Below, one piece after another: positions 33,542 through 44,778 of a stretch of 64,000 nucleotides of DNA; the stretch's first letter is position 1, and each line of letters opens with the position of its first letter. The DNA is taken from NCBI GenBank assembly GCA_026119935.1, contig JALRMH010000008.1:682001-746000 (forward strand). Reading direction: 5' to 3'. A model generated the notes under the pieces. That model worked only from the letters and a program-made list of their open reading frames with translations. It was not told where the DNA came from and ran no database searches. The stretch is from Endothia cerciana. Taxonomy: Eukaryota > Ascomycota > Sordariomycetes > Diaporthales > Cryphonectriaceae. The position numbers and the translations under genes are program-made.

Positions 33542-34437
33542 GCTAAGCCTCAAGCTTATTATTTCATGTGGACCACTGGAGGCCTGATCATTCTACAACA
33601 GCAATCTCGATCAACTTTAGTTTCTCTATACCTCTCTTGCGCTACGTATTCCTACGACGCTCTCTATCCACCTGGAGGGCAATGAGGCTTCCCTGTATTA
33701 CAGCTCTTCTCCAGAGAAATGTCTCTCTCATATCCCCATGTTAGCCCAGTGCTCATAGAATTCATCGAGCTTACGACACATGTATTGGGGCTGGACTCGG
33801 CGACTTACAAATCTGGGGTTCCCCATATGGTCAGCTCTCGGATCACAAGACTACCGGTGCGGCCGCCATACTCCAGACTCTTCCAATGGGGGATCGCGGC
33901 TTATGAAGCACAAAGGCTACAGTGCCCACGCCAAGACCGCGCCGTTGAATATCAGGCTGCCTGCTATAGTATGGTAGGGCTGGCTCGACATCAGCCGCGG
34001 GTGCGCTTACGCGCTAGACCACGGCAGCTGGACAGTCGAGGCCCCAAAAATAGCCGCGGGAGCGGAGAGATCGGAGGTGTGTATAAGTCTCACTTCGAAC
34101 GTGCTTCGTGACCATACCGGGGCGCAGTACGCTTTCGGGACTCCTGCTCAGCCCTCTGGCAGCGCCCGCACGGATTGACCGGCCGCCGTGTTGCCGCCGG
34201 AATCAGGCAATCCGGATGGCAGATCATAGGCAGTCATGCAAGCCGTCGGCCATGTGCTGGTGTCTGAATTATGGGTGCTGCTTCCATCATGGGTATAAAG
34301 GTAGCACGTCGCCGCTTGCTTAGGTCTTCCTCGATCTGCGTCACCATCATCGCAAGCACCGCTTCAGTCTCAAGAACACCAGCAACCAAGTGTCTCACCT
34401 TTGAACTCTCTAGACTCTCAAACTCCCTTCCTCCAAT
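33542..34437. other. Intergenic with cupredoxin promoter
   Basis: No gene supported. The region ends in the promoter of the cupredoxin gene, with a TATA box at 34294-34299 and a C/T/A-rich leader. Confidence 0.5.
34294..34299 (+). promoter_or_regulatory. TATA box of cupredoxin gene
   Basis: TATAAA in GGGTATAAAGG lies 139 bases before the start codon. The leader between them is pyrimidine-rich with a CAAG/CATC-like context, as expected for a regulated secreted-protein gene. Confidence 0.6.
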
Positions 34438-34992
34438 ATGTACGCCCAGGCTCTCATCGCAACCATCGCCGCGGCTGCGGCCGTTCGTGCTGCCCCTACA
34501 TCAACGGGCCGTGATCTACCCTCACGAACCGTCCCTCTCACCGGTATCACCCATTCTGTCGTCGCCGGTCTCGGCGGCCAGTTGATCTTCGACCCGGACA
34601 ATGTCGTGGCCGAAGTTGGCGACGTCGTAGAGTGGCACTTCCTCCCAAAGAATCACAGTGTTGCCCAGTCATCCTTCGCCGAGCCGTGCGTTCCGGATGC
34701 AGACCTCGCGGTGTCCTTTTTCAGCGGCTTCCAGCCGACCGCCTCGGGACAGGCCCCGGACGTGTTCCAGATCGTCGTTGAGGATACGGATCCAATCTGG
34801 TACTACTGTGCCCAGACAGTTGGCAACCACTGTCAAAACGGCATGGCCGGCGTCATCAACCAGAACTTCGACTCTGCCAACACCTTGGCTGCCTACAAAG
34901 CCAATGCGGCCCTGACCGGCATCAGTGTGGTCCCGCCTGTTGTTCAGGGAGGCACTCTCGAGCCTAACCCCAATCCCAATGGAGGATTCTAA
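34438..34992 (+). CDS. Secreted cupredoxin (extracellular serine-rich-protein type)
   Basis: A single exon of 184 residues. A signal peptide (MYAQALIATIAAAAAVRA) is followed by a plastocyanin-like cupredoxin domain: FDPDNVVAEVGDVVEWHF, then NHSVAQSSFAEPC (His ligand), FFSGFQP, and PIWYYCAQTVGNHCQNGM, supplying the Cys, second His and Met of a type-1 copper site. The sequence pattern, including the disulfide Cys after SSFAEPC, is that of the fungal extracellular serine-rich/phytocyanin-like proteins. The usual long Ser-rich tail and GPI signal are missing; the protein ends LEPNPNPNGGF, so it is probably released. Role in the wall, copper handling or host contact is unknown. A TATA box precedes it. 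Confidence 0.9.
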   Translation: MYAQALIATIAAAAAVRAAPTSTGRDLPSRTVPLTGITHSVVAGLGGQLIFDPDNVVAEVGDVVEWHFLPKNHSVAQSSFAEPCVPDADLAVSFFSGFQPTASGQAPDVFQIVVEDTDPIWYYCAQTVGNHCQNGMAGVINQNFDSANTLAAYKANAALTGISVVPPVVQGGTLEPNPNPNGGF

Positions 34993-37181
34993 TTTCGCCA
35001 CCGGAGAAGTCAGTCTGCATAGTGCCAGACAGGTGAAGATGGAGGATGATATTATTTGAGAGATTGCTCATGTTGGTGGTTGATTCCTGAATTTATAAAG
35101 TACGATATCCACGGTCTTTCTCCTTGTATTACATTTCATGGTTTACGAGGGACGTTCAGAGGAGGATCAGGAGACTTGAGAGTGGAAAATTGTTTTCTTT
35201 TGCCCTCTAGGCGCCCCCCCCCCCCCGGGGCCCACAAGGGCATCTGCTGCCCATTTGAGATGTATTTTGAGATGATACTTTCCTTTAGATAGAAAATGTG
35301 CAGTCTATCAATAAAGCAGGGCCGAATTCTTACCTGACTATATCGGCAACTCCGCCTTGAGGATTGAGTGTTACCTCCAATGTCAAAAGAGTACCCTCAG
35401 TGACCTGGACGTGTCCATACCTGAGTCTCCACTCTGACTATACCTCTTGAAGGGCCACGGGCCGCTCATAGGTGATACGAACCTCTCAACATATCTTTAT
35501 GGGGTGCATCGATATGTCCGCCCCTTAAACATCTAGGGGCCTGGTGCGAGGAACCAAGCTGCTTGCTTGTGGGCAGAAGGCCTTTGTAGGGCCAACTGTA
35601 CACACACGAGATAGAGTGGCCCCGTCCGGATGGAGAATCACGTCAGTCCTCATGAGCACTCTGCACGGGGAACTCGAGAGGCCTGCGATCTCAACATCGT
35701 GGTTTGCCACCCGGAGACCCGCGACCAAAGGCCAGTCTTGAGTATAGCCGTGGCAATCAGGCAACCAGCCAATGACGCAAATATCAGATCATAAAATGGG
35801 ATCGGCGCTGGGGGCTGACAGACTTGAGGTTCTGCTGCGGCCGAACACTGGGCCGTGCGCCATGCGGCGTGGGTGGACTGCCCAGGGAAACGGGGGTCTC
35901 ACAGGAATGCGTAATACATACAGAACGACGAGGTGTCATGCCGCTGGGGGGAGCACAGCAGGAGGAAAATCGGACACGGCTGAGTTTGACGACCATCCGC
36001 CAAGGGCCTTCGTATATTTCTAAACCCGCCCGGAACCGTGGCCACTGAGTGATGGATGACTTGTTGTCTTCTGCAGGCAAGAGCCCCAATTCAGGGACTG
36101 TCGTTGTCGATCCAAGGGTCCAGATCATGACAGGGATATCCGAGTGTGCGTGGATGCGACCTCAGCCTTTGGCAATGACGTTGTTTGCAATATGTGGAGC
36201 CAGGCGGGAGATGAGATCGCAGAGTGCAGCTTTGTGGATGTAGCATAGCCTTTTCTGCGTTGTGGTTGAAGAGATAGCTGGATAGAGAGTACATCGCTTG
36301 AGGTTCGCCGAGGTCGGATTTGAGGCTCTCAGAGCACGGATAAAAGTTCTGACAGGGGCGCTGTCAATAAGGATTCAGGGGTGACGTCACTCTGCAGGCA
36401 GGGTCCAGCGGGCCACTGTGGGTCTAGTGGGCCCGTAGCGCTGGGTCAGGGTCCAACGTGCCGGGTTGCCATCAAGGCCACCAAGGCACCGCCATCGATT
36501 TCTTCAAGAACGCCATGAAAACGTCAGAAATATCCATCCCGACTTGGCAAGGCACCCAAGGTCATGTCTTCTGACCTGTCCAGCTTCCTCTATCGGCCTG
36601 ACACCATTGAAATGGCCTGATCCGCCTGTATGCCGATGCAGATCTCCTGTGGATGCTCTGACCCCGTCCAGTTACACACTCGGTATTTTGGTCAGCCGGT
36701 CAGGCTGACCGAGGGCTCTTGAAGATCCAATTCTGCCTTTTCAGAAGGGTGTCAGGATCGACATTCTGCTTGATGCAGACGAGAAAAGTTTCGGCTCGAG
36801 AGCCGTCTCTCCAGCATCAATCTCTTCCGTACCCTGTGATCTGCCTAGGTGTGTCTCGCCTATCGAACTAGGAATATATCATGATTAACGGGCCGCCAAC
36901 CGTGCTGCACTGACTGTCCCCAAAGCTCGGCGTTCCATCACAGACGTGCCTTCTCCTCTATTATACTGCTCCGAGGCCCCGCGATTATCTTCCTATGCTG
37001 AGCCTTGGCCCGGAGCGCGGCTATCCTCGCTACTGCTTTTAGACTCTGCTGCGAGGTCCAACGTTGTGACTTGCCGTGTCCCCCTTCCCGGTGACAGGTT
37101 GGTCATCCACAGGAGCCCTCATCAGATCAGATTTCTAGCCCCTTGGTTCGAGCATTCATCCGGCGGCGGCTGTGGTTGACC
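34993..37181. other. Gene-poor interval
   Basis: About 2.2 kb with no supported gene. Frames are short and inconsistent. A run of 13 C followed by GGGG lies at 35214-35230. Confidence 0.45.
35214..35233. repeat. C13-G4 homopolymer motif
   Basis: Thirteen C, four G and CCC, then ACAAGGG. A similar motif occurs at 54193-54212. Confidence 0.7.
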
Positions 37182-37738
37182 ATGAGTACTACCTCCACTA
37201 CGGATGGGGTACAGTACCTGAACTTTGAGTACGTTCTACAGCTGTCGTGTGATGCAGTCACAGGAATTCCTTGTCGCACCATGTCCAAACCATATCGAGG
37301 CGCAAGCTCTCCGCGAGCACTGCGCCTCCCTCCCCCGAGCCGCTGACCAATTCGCTCCCCTGTTCATAGCAAGAAGGGCAGCCGACATAACAATACTCCT
37401 CAGCACCGACCCAACATTCCCGTTCCCCACGATATCCAGTATCCCCTGGATCTTTTCACCTCAACTACTGAATCACAGGGCGCCATTCGCGGAGCACTTG
37501 GTTTCCGCCAGACTCAGACGGTACAGCAGTCCGTCGCGCGGATGGGGGAGATGTTGGACAGTTTCGACAAGGCTCTGTCGCCAAAGTAAGGCATGGTGTG
37601 AGTCCTGCCATTACTTTCCATTCTTACCTGTCCTATACTCACCAGCTTCGACCGCTCCTGGTCCACTGCGGCGTCGGAAATGATGGCTGACACTTGAATA
37701 GACCACGACAAACAAACCGGAGACATGAGTTCTGGTAG
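37182..37738 (+). CDS. Cryptic three-exon gene for a 99-residue protein
   Basis: Exons 37182-37228, 37370-37585 and 37702-37738 join in frame to give 99 residues and a TAG. Support: donors GTACGT and GTAAGG; branch points GCTGAC 17-22 bases before acceptors TTCATAG and GAATAG. The joined protein (start MSTTSTTDGVQYLNF, middle HDIQYPLDLFTSTTESQGAI and RQTQTVQQSVARMGEMLDSF) has even composition and a likely amphipathic helix. If the last intron is retained the protein stops at TAA 37587-37589 with almost the same length. No signal peptide, no known domain. Too short in any one frame to stand out, so it may be missed by ordinary ORF calling. Confidence 0.55.
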
Positions 37739-38836
37739 TACTTAAGACCAACTATCAGATGTCTACTTTTGGCGCTGGGCCACTACTATCCGCCAGGTCG
37801 TTTATTGATCCCTTGGGTTTCAACACCGTCCTGGTGCCGATTAACATGGCACAACTCAAAAATCCCTTCCCCTTTGAACCTGGTATTGGTACCTAGCCTG
37901 CGTTCGGCAGCATTCTAGGCAGCAAGTCTCGCACGGTTGAGAGGTTTAATTCGGTTCAGTGATGTCACTCTCTGCGAAGGCCGAAGGAAATGGTCAGGGG
38001 AGGGCTGTCGTTTCCGTATTCCTCGTTGCTGGATTCCATCAAACCTGAATCTAGGGATGTTTTCAATAATTTCAGCACTAGTTTTCACCGTCTCTTTGTT
38101 TACAACAACATAGGGAAGAAAAGGACGAGCACAACTGCTCTTGGTTTTTTGGGACTTGACAGCAGTGTTCAATCAGAAGTGATGTATCCGAAGCCGTGAA
38201 GCATGCTTTGGAATTTAGTACTCCTCTGTGCCTACAGGTCCTCGAGCCTCTTGATAATAACCTGCAGGAAACCTTTGTCTCCTTTGCCCTCCTGCATGCT
38301 GTGTCCATTGATCTAGACAAAATCAACACCTATATAGGACAGAGAGAAAGTCGACTTTGGGGTAGAGGTGTCAGATGACAAGTGAGTGTGGCGCAGCTGG
38401 TGGGAGAGTAGTGCCCGGGCAAGTGAAATCCTCTGTTGCCTTGGTGGTGAAAGGCATGATGGAGCAGTAGGCCAGTGTTTGATCTTGATCTGGTAAATGA
38501 AGTGTGATGATCCATGTCCGGCGCATAGACGCAAAAGGTGGACGGTGCCCTTGCACATCCACCACCCCCCATGCCAGCAGCGTTCCAGCAGCACTTGCGA
38601 TTGCCTGAGGAAGAGGCCAAATTATAATGTCCAAGTACTCGCCCACCATTGAACAGAGTAATTTGTGATTCATAATATTTCAGATATAATATCGTGCTGC
38701 CTTCGCCTGCACGCTGTCCCCCTCGGACCGAGCTCATGTTGAGGAGGTAGAAGAAGGCCTGGCAGAACAAATCTACAAAAGCAGTCTGGATGAGGGGTCA
38801 ACAACATGGCCTTATCATGCAACCCCATTTTGTCCA
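37739..38836. other. Intergenic, no gene seen
   Basis: Short frames only. No motif or splice-supported gene. Confidence 0.45.
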
Positions 38837-39976
38837 TTATCCCACAGGGTGTTTCCACTGTTGCCAAGCAATCCATGCTTGGAAAACACCAAGTCCGACA
38901 CCTAGGACGCCAAGCAGGATCGCGAGCGCAACACCAGCTATCGTTGCCAGCATCATATACCTCGCCCCACTCTTGCGCTCTAGCCATGCCTCCATGAACC
39001 CTCTAGGGGTTGGATTCTCAAGCTCGTCGTACAGCTCCATCAATCTCGTGCCCCAGTACAGATATTGCATCGGTTTCCTGACCACAGACGCATATTGTGC
39101 AGACTCAATGATGCGCAGGATGTCCGGGTCGAAGCCTTTCTTTGAAACAAAGTTCTGAAGCATGACATGAGACTGAGCGTCATTTGAAAAGAGGATTTCC
39201 TTGATGGTGACCAGCGTCTCGAGTAGGAGTTCAAGAGGGAGGTTTCCAGCAGAGAGGTTCTCCTTCAAAAAACTGGTGACATGAAATATTGCAACCGTCC
39301 CCTTCTTCTCATCTAGCAGTAAGTGGTTCCTCAAATCACTCGTAGGAATGATCTCAAGTCGCGCAAGCTTCTCTAGTCGTCTGGCTGTGATGGACGCAAG
39401 ACGCACTCTGGCCATTGTTGCGAGGTCTCCATCTTGGTTCAGGGCAGGGTGCTCTCTCCGAGGGAAGATCGAACTAATGAGCTCTTTCACTGACTGGTCA
39501 TTTGTCCAAGTTGTCGGTCGTATACCGGCCTCCAGCAAGCCGTCTGATTGATTCTCGGCAGACGGAAGTACCATGACTATGACCCTCACCGCGATATTGA
39601 ATGCTCTCTCCTGGTCAGCTCGCGGAGGAATGCTCTGTCTTGCATGGAAATATTCGCTGGTCAAGGCCGATCTTGCTGTCTCTGGCCGGTCCCTGAGTAA
39701 TTTGATGATGCCGACGAGGTCGCTGTGAGATCGAAGTGCCGGATTATGGCCCCCAACATTTTCAGGGAGATAACTCGCCGTCACGTATTTATAATGATGA
39801 AAGAATGCTTGTAGATTAGGATGTCGATAGCAAGCATGATTGTCCGTGGAGTCGCACTTGCTCAGAGCGATCCATCCCGGGCATGGTTTCCAGCCCCAAA
39901 GTGCCTCGCACAGATGAATAAGATCCTTGTCAGTGGTCTTTGATAAAGGGAATAAGTCTTTTCTTGTCGCAGACAT
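38837..39976 (-). CDS. Uncharacterised protein with C-terminal membrane segment
   Basis: A single minus-strand frame. I prefer the ATG at 39976 (context CCAACATGTC; 379 residues), because the 77 residues gained from the ATG at 40207 look like untranslated leader. The N-terminus (KDLFPLSKTTDKDLIHLCEA, then WGWKPCPGWIALSKC) and helical middle are reminiscent of a family of conserved but unnamed Pezizomycotina proteins; no enzyme motif is visible. The end (about residues 340-371) is one long hydrophobic helix, YMMLATIAGVALAILLGVLG and onward, flanked by Lys/Arg before it and WQQWKHPVG after. That suggests a tail-anchored membrane protein. It is divergent from the trypsin-fold gene at 40440, sharing about 460 bases of upstream DNA, which hints at co-regulation. 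Confidence 0.8.
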   Translation of the reverse strand: MSATRKDLFPLSKTTDKDLIHLCEALWGWKPCPGWIALSKCDSTDNHACYRHPNLQAFFHHYKYVTASYLPENVGGHNPALRSHSDLVGIIKLLRDRPETARSALTSEYFHARQSIPPRADQERAFNIAVRVIVMVLPSAENQSDGLLEAGIRPTTWTNDQSVKELISSIFPRREHPALNQDGDLATMARVRLASITARRLEKLARLEIIPTSDLRNHLLLDEKKGTVAIFHVTSFLKENLSAGNLPLELLLETLVTIKEILFSNDAQSHVMLQNFVSKKGFDPDILRIIESAQYASVVRKPMQYLYWGTRLMELYDELENPTPRGFMEAWLERKSGARYMMLATIAGVALAILLGVLGVGLGVFQAWIAWQQWKHPVG

Positions 39977-40439
39977 GTTGGCGTTTGGACGAGCGTCTTT
40001 AACCTGGTCTAGTGAGAAGAATCGGCCGGCGAGCGTTCTTACCTCAATCTGTCGTAGACTTGTAGGGGGACATTGGCTGTCCAGATGACTGGTTGATGGA
40101 GGCCTCTGCCTGAAACCACCCCTCTCTGTATGACGCTCAAGGTAAGCAGAAATGGGGCGTTGAACTGATCCAACCAGCGCCTGCGCGGCACCCCCAGCCG
40201 CAGGCACAGATGCATCCGCGGCGGCTATGCCACGGCAGCTGGGACATTCTCACCCAGTAATCCAGCACCTAGATATGCACCAATATTGCCCTGAATATGT
40301 CGAAGTGCAATTTTGAGCCCCGAGAAGCTTGCACTCGTCTTTTTTCTTCTTCCCCTCCTACGAGTGGACATTATTACCCCTGGTGCTGATTCAGATTTCT
40401 CCTTCTCAATCGACAATCACATTCAACAGACCAAATACC
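39977..40439. promoter_or_regulatory. Shared divergent promoter region
   Basis: The 463 bases between two divergent starts must hold both promoters. A T-rich tract (TTTTTTCTTCTTCC, about 40339-40353) precedes the plus-strand start. No specific operator recognised. Confidence 0.5.
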
Positions 40440-42188
40440 ATGACATCCACTTCATCCTCACCGGCTTCGACTGGGTCGGAAACGATGAGCCATATTATGA
40501 CAGCTGCTGATTATACCATCCAGCAGCCGCAAGATGCCGGGGAACAGTTTCACGACTCCGGATATAGCTCGGTCGCGAATACTCCAAGCAAACAGACAGC
40601 TATCACGGGCGACGAGCCCGCCAGACGAAACCGTCTTCCTGCCTTTCCAAAGTTGCCCAGCAAGAAAACCGAGAACAGCCAATTCCTTTTTTCTGACATC
40701 GAGGTCGGCCTTGACGCCCGTGAAGCGTACGGAACAATCCAGCCGCACTTCGAAGAGCTGCTCCGAAACTATATCCTTGCCAACCCGAAGCGTAGGGCCA
40801 AATGCTACCCGTTGTGGATACGACTGATGATGGTCGGATCTTCTCATGATGACGCGGATGTTCACATTGTTGTCCTCTGCAACCCAAAGTACGAACCCGT
40901 TGTGCGGAGCTTCTTTCAAGAACCTTATGTGAAGAGTCTCTGCGAAACATCTGGACCCGGAGGTAAACCCTTTAAGCTACACGTGGAAGGCACTGCTGTA
41001 CGACTGAGGCTGGCTATGGTTCAAGTCATCACCGATGCTTCACCTCAAAGCTCGATTGCTGTACATGACACCCTGTGTGGAACCCCGATCTCCCTACAGC
41101 ATCCATCAGGCCGGACGCGAAATGCCACTCTGGGGGGTGTGATCAAACTTGTTGATAGGACTGGCAACTTTCAGCTGTACGGGATATCCGCCGGCCATAC
41201 ATTGGAGGAGCTGGATACCGAAGACGACGAATTGGAAGAATCCACAGATGACGAAATGGAGGAAGTCACGGATGACGAAAGTCAGGAAGCCACAGACGAT
41301 GAAATGAAGGAAGCCACAGACGAGCAGGGCTACGGCATTGACATGCTTTCCGGAGGTCAGGTCGACGCTGAATCTCCCGCCCTCCGCAAGGCCCTCGATG
41401 TCCAGTCTGATGCATGGTCCTTCGCTAGGTCGAAATTCTTAGGGCTTTCGATACATTCAGCCAGTACCTTCGGCGTTGCAAAGCGCTACGACTGGGCTTT
41501 GTTCTATATGTCAACCTACAAACCCAACAAAGTGAGGGGAGAACATGGGCGGAACATCGAGACCTCCACGAAGTCGCCAGGGGAGACTGGGCCTCGCGAT
41601 GTTTATTTACTCAGTGGTTCTGGGCCTCAGGATGTTTCCAAGAAGGGGGTTCTGTCACCGGAACCCGGACGCATCGCTCTGGGTCCCACTCTAGAACTCG
41701 TCGATGCTTATATCTTGACGCTTCCTGGTACATCAGGTATGTCCACCTCGATGTCGTCGTTGATAGTACCATAGCCCCTACTGACATCACGTAAAGGTAT
41801 TCAGGATGGTGATTCCGGCTCATGGGTCGTCGACTGCAAGACAATGGAGCTCTATGGCCACCTCGTTGCTACAAATTTCCTAGATGAAGGCATCGCCGTA
41901 CCTATGAAGGGTGTATTTGAGGAGATCAAACAGCACCTGGCGCTGAAATCTGTTCATTTACCCACTGTTGTTGACTTATCCTCCGAATCAATGTGCAAGG
42001 AGGCAGACACGGAGGTGGCACGCGATGAGGATGGACAACCTCAGCCTATACGACGCCCGCATACTCCCCCAATATTCAGCTCAATAGCCCTAGACTCCGG
42101 CTATCAGTCTATGGTTCCTTCACCGGACAACCCTGCTTGGCTGGCGGAGCTGCTGAAAGGCCGCCATATGCACCTCAATGAAGAATAG
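40440..42188 (+). CDS. Trypsin-fold serine-protease-like protein
   Basis: Two exons (40440-41736 and 41797-42188, phase 1) give 562 residues. After a disordered N-terminus comes a conserved-looking domain (residues about 85-200), then a chymotrypsin-like fold: GTPISLQHP, GGVIKL, YGISAGHTLEE (catalytic His near 253), KRYDWALFYM (Asp near 351) and, after the intron, IQDGDSGSWVV (Ser near 439 in GDSG), ending YGHLVATNFL and IAVPMK. Between His and Asp lies an acidic insert (residues 259-297) of repeated TDDExxE units. There is no signal peptide, so the protein would act inside the cell, unlike secreted trypsins. The triad residues appear intact. Similar architectures occur as uncharacterised fungal proteins. 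The start was chosen at the first ATG in context (TACCATGACA). Confidence 0.82.
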
Positions 42189-43283
42189 GGCTGGCGCTGG
42201 TAAATCTACTACAACGCCACATCCGTAGTGGGATGTGGTAGTATAGAAGGCACGAATCTTTCGAGGCAGTCCCGGATAAGGCATTTTGTACGTTGCTTCT
42301 TCACAGAACAATCTTTGTACCACATTCGCTGCTACGGGACTGGTATAAGGTCTCCTTTCTCACGAAACGTGCATCGCTCATGAATGAACTATTGGCTCAA
42401 GCTCCTGGTGAGAGCGGCTTTCTGTGGGAACTTGATAGCAATATTAGTAATCATTACGGTCGAGGTGGAACTCCGCGTCTGAGAGTTGACTCTGGACGTG
42501 ATTCTAGACCCAGATTTTGTATCTTGTTTCACCTTAGCTTCAAGCCACCTGTCACATCCGCATCTCCGATGAGAAAAGATGTTCTACCTCGGAAGTGCTC
42601 CTTCCCTTTCGATACGTCAAGTCCCTCATGTAGTCAGACCAGCCAAGATCAATGATCATGCGGACCTCCTCATCCGACAGACCGTTTCCACCACTCCCCT
42701 TAAGGTACACCGAGCCATGAATCGATCAGCAGTTCTGGGGCTCAAAGGCCGTTGTCCCTCGATTAATTTGCAGCCCTGGGTAGTATGTCCCTCGTAGCGG
42801 TCGTATAAGGCAGCAACCACCTCCTTATCTGCTTCAGGAGCTAGGGACTAGGTCGCGAGGCCTTGCCTCCTTTGCAGGTGGGGGATTTTTGTTTCCTTCA
42901 TTGTCAGGTCTTCCTTAATGATGAGATGGACGTTGACCCCGTGATGGCCGTGAGGGCTCAGCCTGTCTAACGTGACCGCGATTTCCTACGCGTGGGTCCT
43001 TTTTCGATGTCCTACCATGTGTGAAGAAGTTGATTTGTGCTAATAAGAACGTGCGTAATTGGCCACGCCTCTAAAGCCCAAAATAAACAACCTCCGTCTA
43101 CTGGCAACTTGGACTAGACTGCTTTTGTCTCCCAAGGGCTGTCTTTCGACCCGCCCATCCCGCCGCCTGCTTGAGTAATGAATTATTGGACCCACCCCAG
43201 AGTTAAGTAATGTTCCGAGAAGCTTGGTTCGAATTTTTGCGAATTCCAGATCGATCCCTAAGAAGAAACACTCAGGCTGTCCA
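42189..43283. other. Intergenic, no gene seen
   Basis: About 1.1 kb with short, motif-free frames. Confidence 0.45.
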
Positions 43284-44358
43284 ATGCCGGAAATGTCTGG
43301 CCGAGTTGTGAAGCCACTTGCTGTGGGACTGATATCATTGAACGTTTCCTTCTTCGGCCTCCAGCACTATTACACTCGACCATTATCCCCACGACTCGAT
43401 GACTCGCTATTCCAGGATACATCTAGCTGGTCCAAAATCGCTCAGTCGGATTCGCTTAAACGATTTCGAGGTAAGCCGTCTTCTCAAGAGGGCCGAGGCG
43501 TGTTGCCAATCCTCTATCTTGAGACCTTGGGCTGCAAATACATGCTTTTCCTCGTCCCTCACCGAGTACAGCCCCATACTTACTGTGCATAACGCAGATA
43601 CTTGTCTCACTGATCAGCATACCACCCTCAACCATCTTATCATCGAGGATGAAGAGCGGATAAATAAAGGCCCAGTATACAAATTATCGAACAGCCCTGG
43701 CAAGGGCATGGGCCTCTTCGCAACGGAGGCCATACCGGTTGGCAGCAAAATCCTCGAGGAAAAATGCGTCATAGCGTGTGGTAATGAAGGCCAAAAGGGC
43801 TGCTGGAAGTTTGGTACAAGGGACTTGCAAAGCTTCGTTGGACAGGTGATCGGTCTCTCGGCTCAACTACAAAGAGAGGCATTCAAGCTTGAGGGGAAGC
43901 ATGTCTTACCTCCCCCACTGATGCGTTATTATGGAAAAATTCTGAGCGAGGACGTCTACCACGCGGATGGCTCTCGGCTCTCATGGAGAGAGTCCCTCAG
44001 GCTGCAGGATGCCTTGCGGATCTTTTACACGAATGCTGCTACACTGTATGCACCCGACTCTACCTGGTCGCTTCGGAGACCTGCGGAGCACGAGGCTGGC
44101 GATGGTCTGTTTCTGATGTTCAGCCGGATCAATCACTCGTGCGAGCCGAATGCGGCATGGGATACAGGTCGTAAGGCGGGGGTTATGGAGGTCCGGGCCA
44201 GAAGACACATCCAGCCTGGCGAGGAGATCACGATCTCCTACATCGGTCAACTCGATAGACCCGCCCATGAGCGCCGCAAGAAACTTCGTCGCTGGGGTTT
44301 CGATTGCCAATGCAAGAGATGTGGTCCTTGGATCGAAGATGATTCGCAAACCAGATAG
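43284..44358 (+). CDS. SET-domain protein (SMYD-like lysine methyltransferase)
   Basis: Two exons (43284-43470 and 43598-44358, phase 1) give 315 residues; a start at 43293 would drop three. The SET domain spans about residues 87-285: GKGMGLFATEAIPVGSKILE, then a helical insert, RINHSCEPNAAW (the AdoMet-binding NHSCxPN, 241-247) and GEEITISYI with the catalytic-site Tyr. A short Cys cluster FDCQCKRCG follows, resembling the post-SET of SMYD-type enzymes, which methylate histone or other lysines. No MYND finger is present. The N-terminus carries a hydrophobic stretch (KPLAVGLISLNVSFFGL) that could be a membrane anchor or targeting signal, unusual for a nuclear enzyme. Such short SET proteins are numerous in Pezizomycotina and their substrates are mostly unknown. 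Confidence 0.88.
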
Positions 44359-44778
44359 TGCCCAGCCACTCGGTATCTGAGGGGTGCACCCATTGACGGA
44401 TTTCTATATTGGAGCTGCCGTTGCAGTCGAGGTCTGATGGACGAGGACTATCAAGTTCCAAATCGAATAGATAATAATCTTTCCACACACCCGCTCTATC
44501 CCCATTGAATTGAGAGGACCTCAAAGTCATGTCGCATTCTCGCATACAAGCAGTAATTATCAGCCACTGAATTTTCCCGCACATCGCTGAGATGGCGTCT
44601 AGAAAAGGGACCTAGGGTAGGCTCATATCGGATGACGAAGGAACTATCACACGGGAAATTCTGGAGATGCTGTGTCTATAATTTGCAAGTTTCATGGCTG
44701 AATACCACACACGACTTGCCGCTTTTCGCGAAGTCTACCCGGGTATTTTGCAGGCCTCCCACCACACGTTAGGCCTTC
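44359..44778. other. Intergenic, convergent 3' ends
   Basis: The region lies between the SET gene and the aspartic protease. No coding signal. Confidence 0.5.

Noticed and set aside
39977..40207. Earlier ATG (40207) for the membrane-segment protein
   Set aside because: The extra 77 residues are Pro/Gln/Arg-rich and look like leader; the ATG at 39976 has better context. Kept as an alternative.
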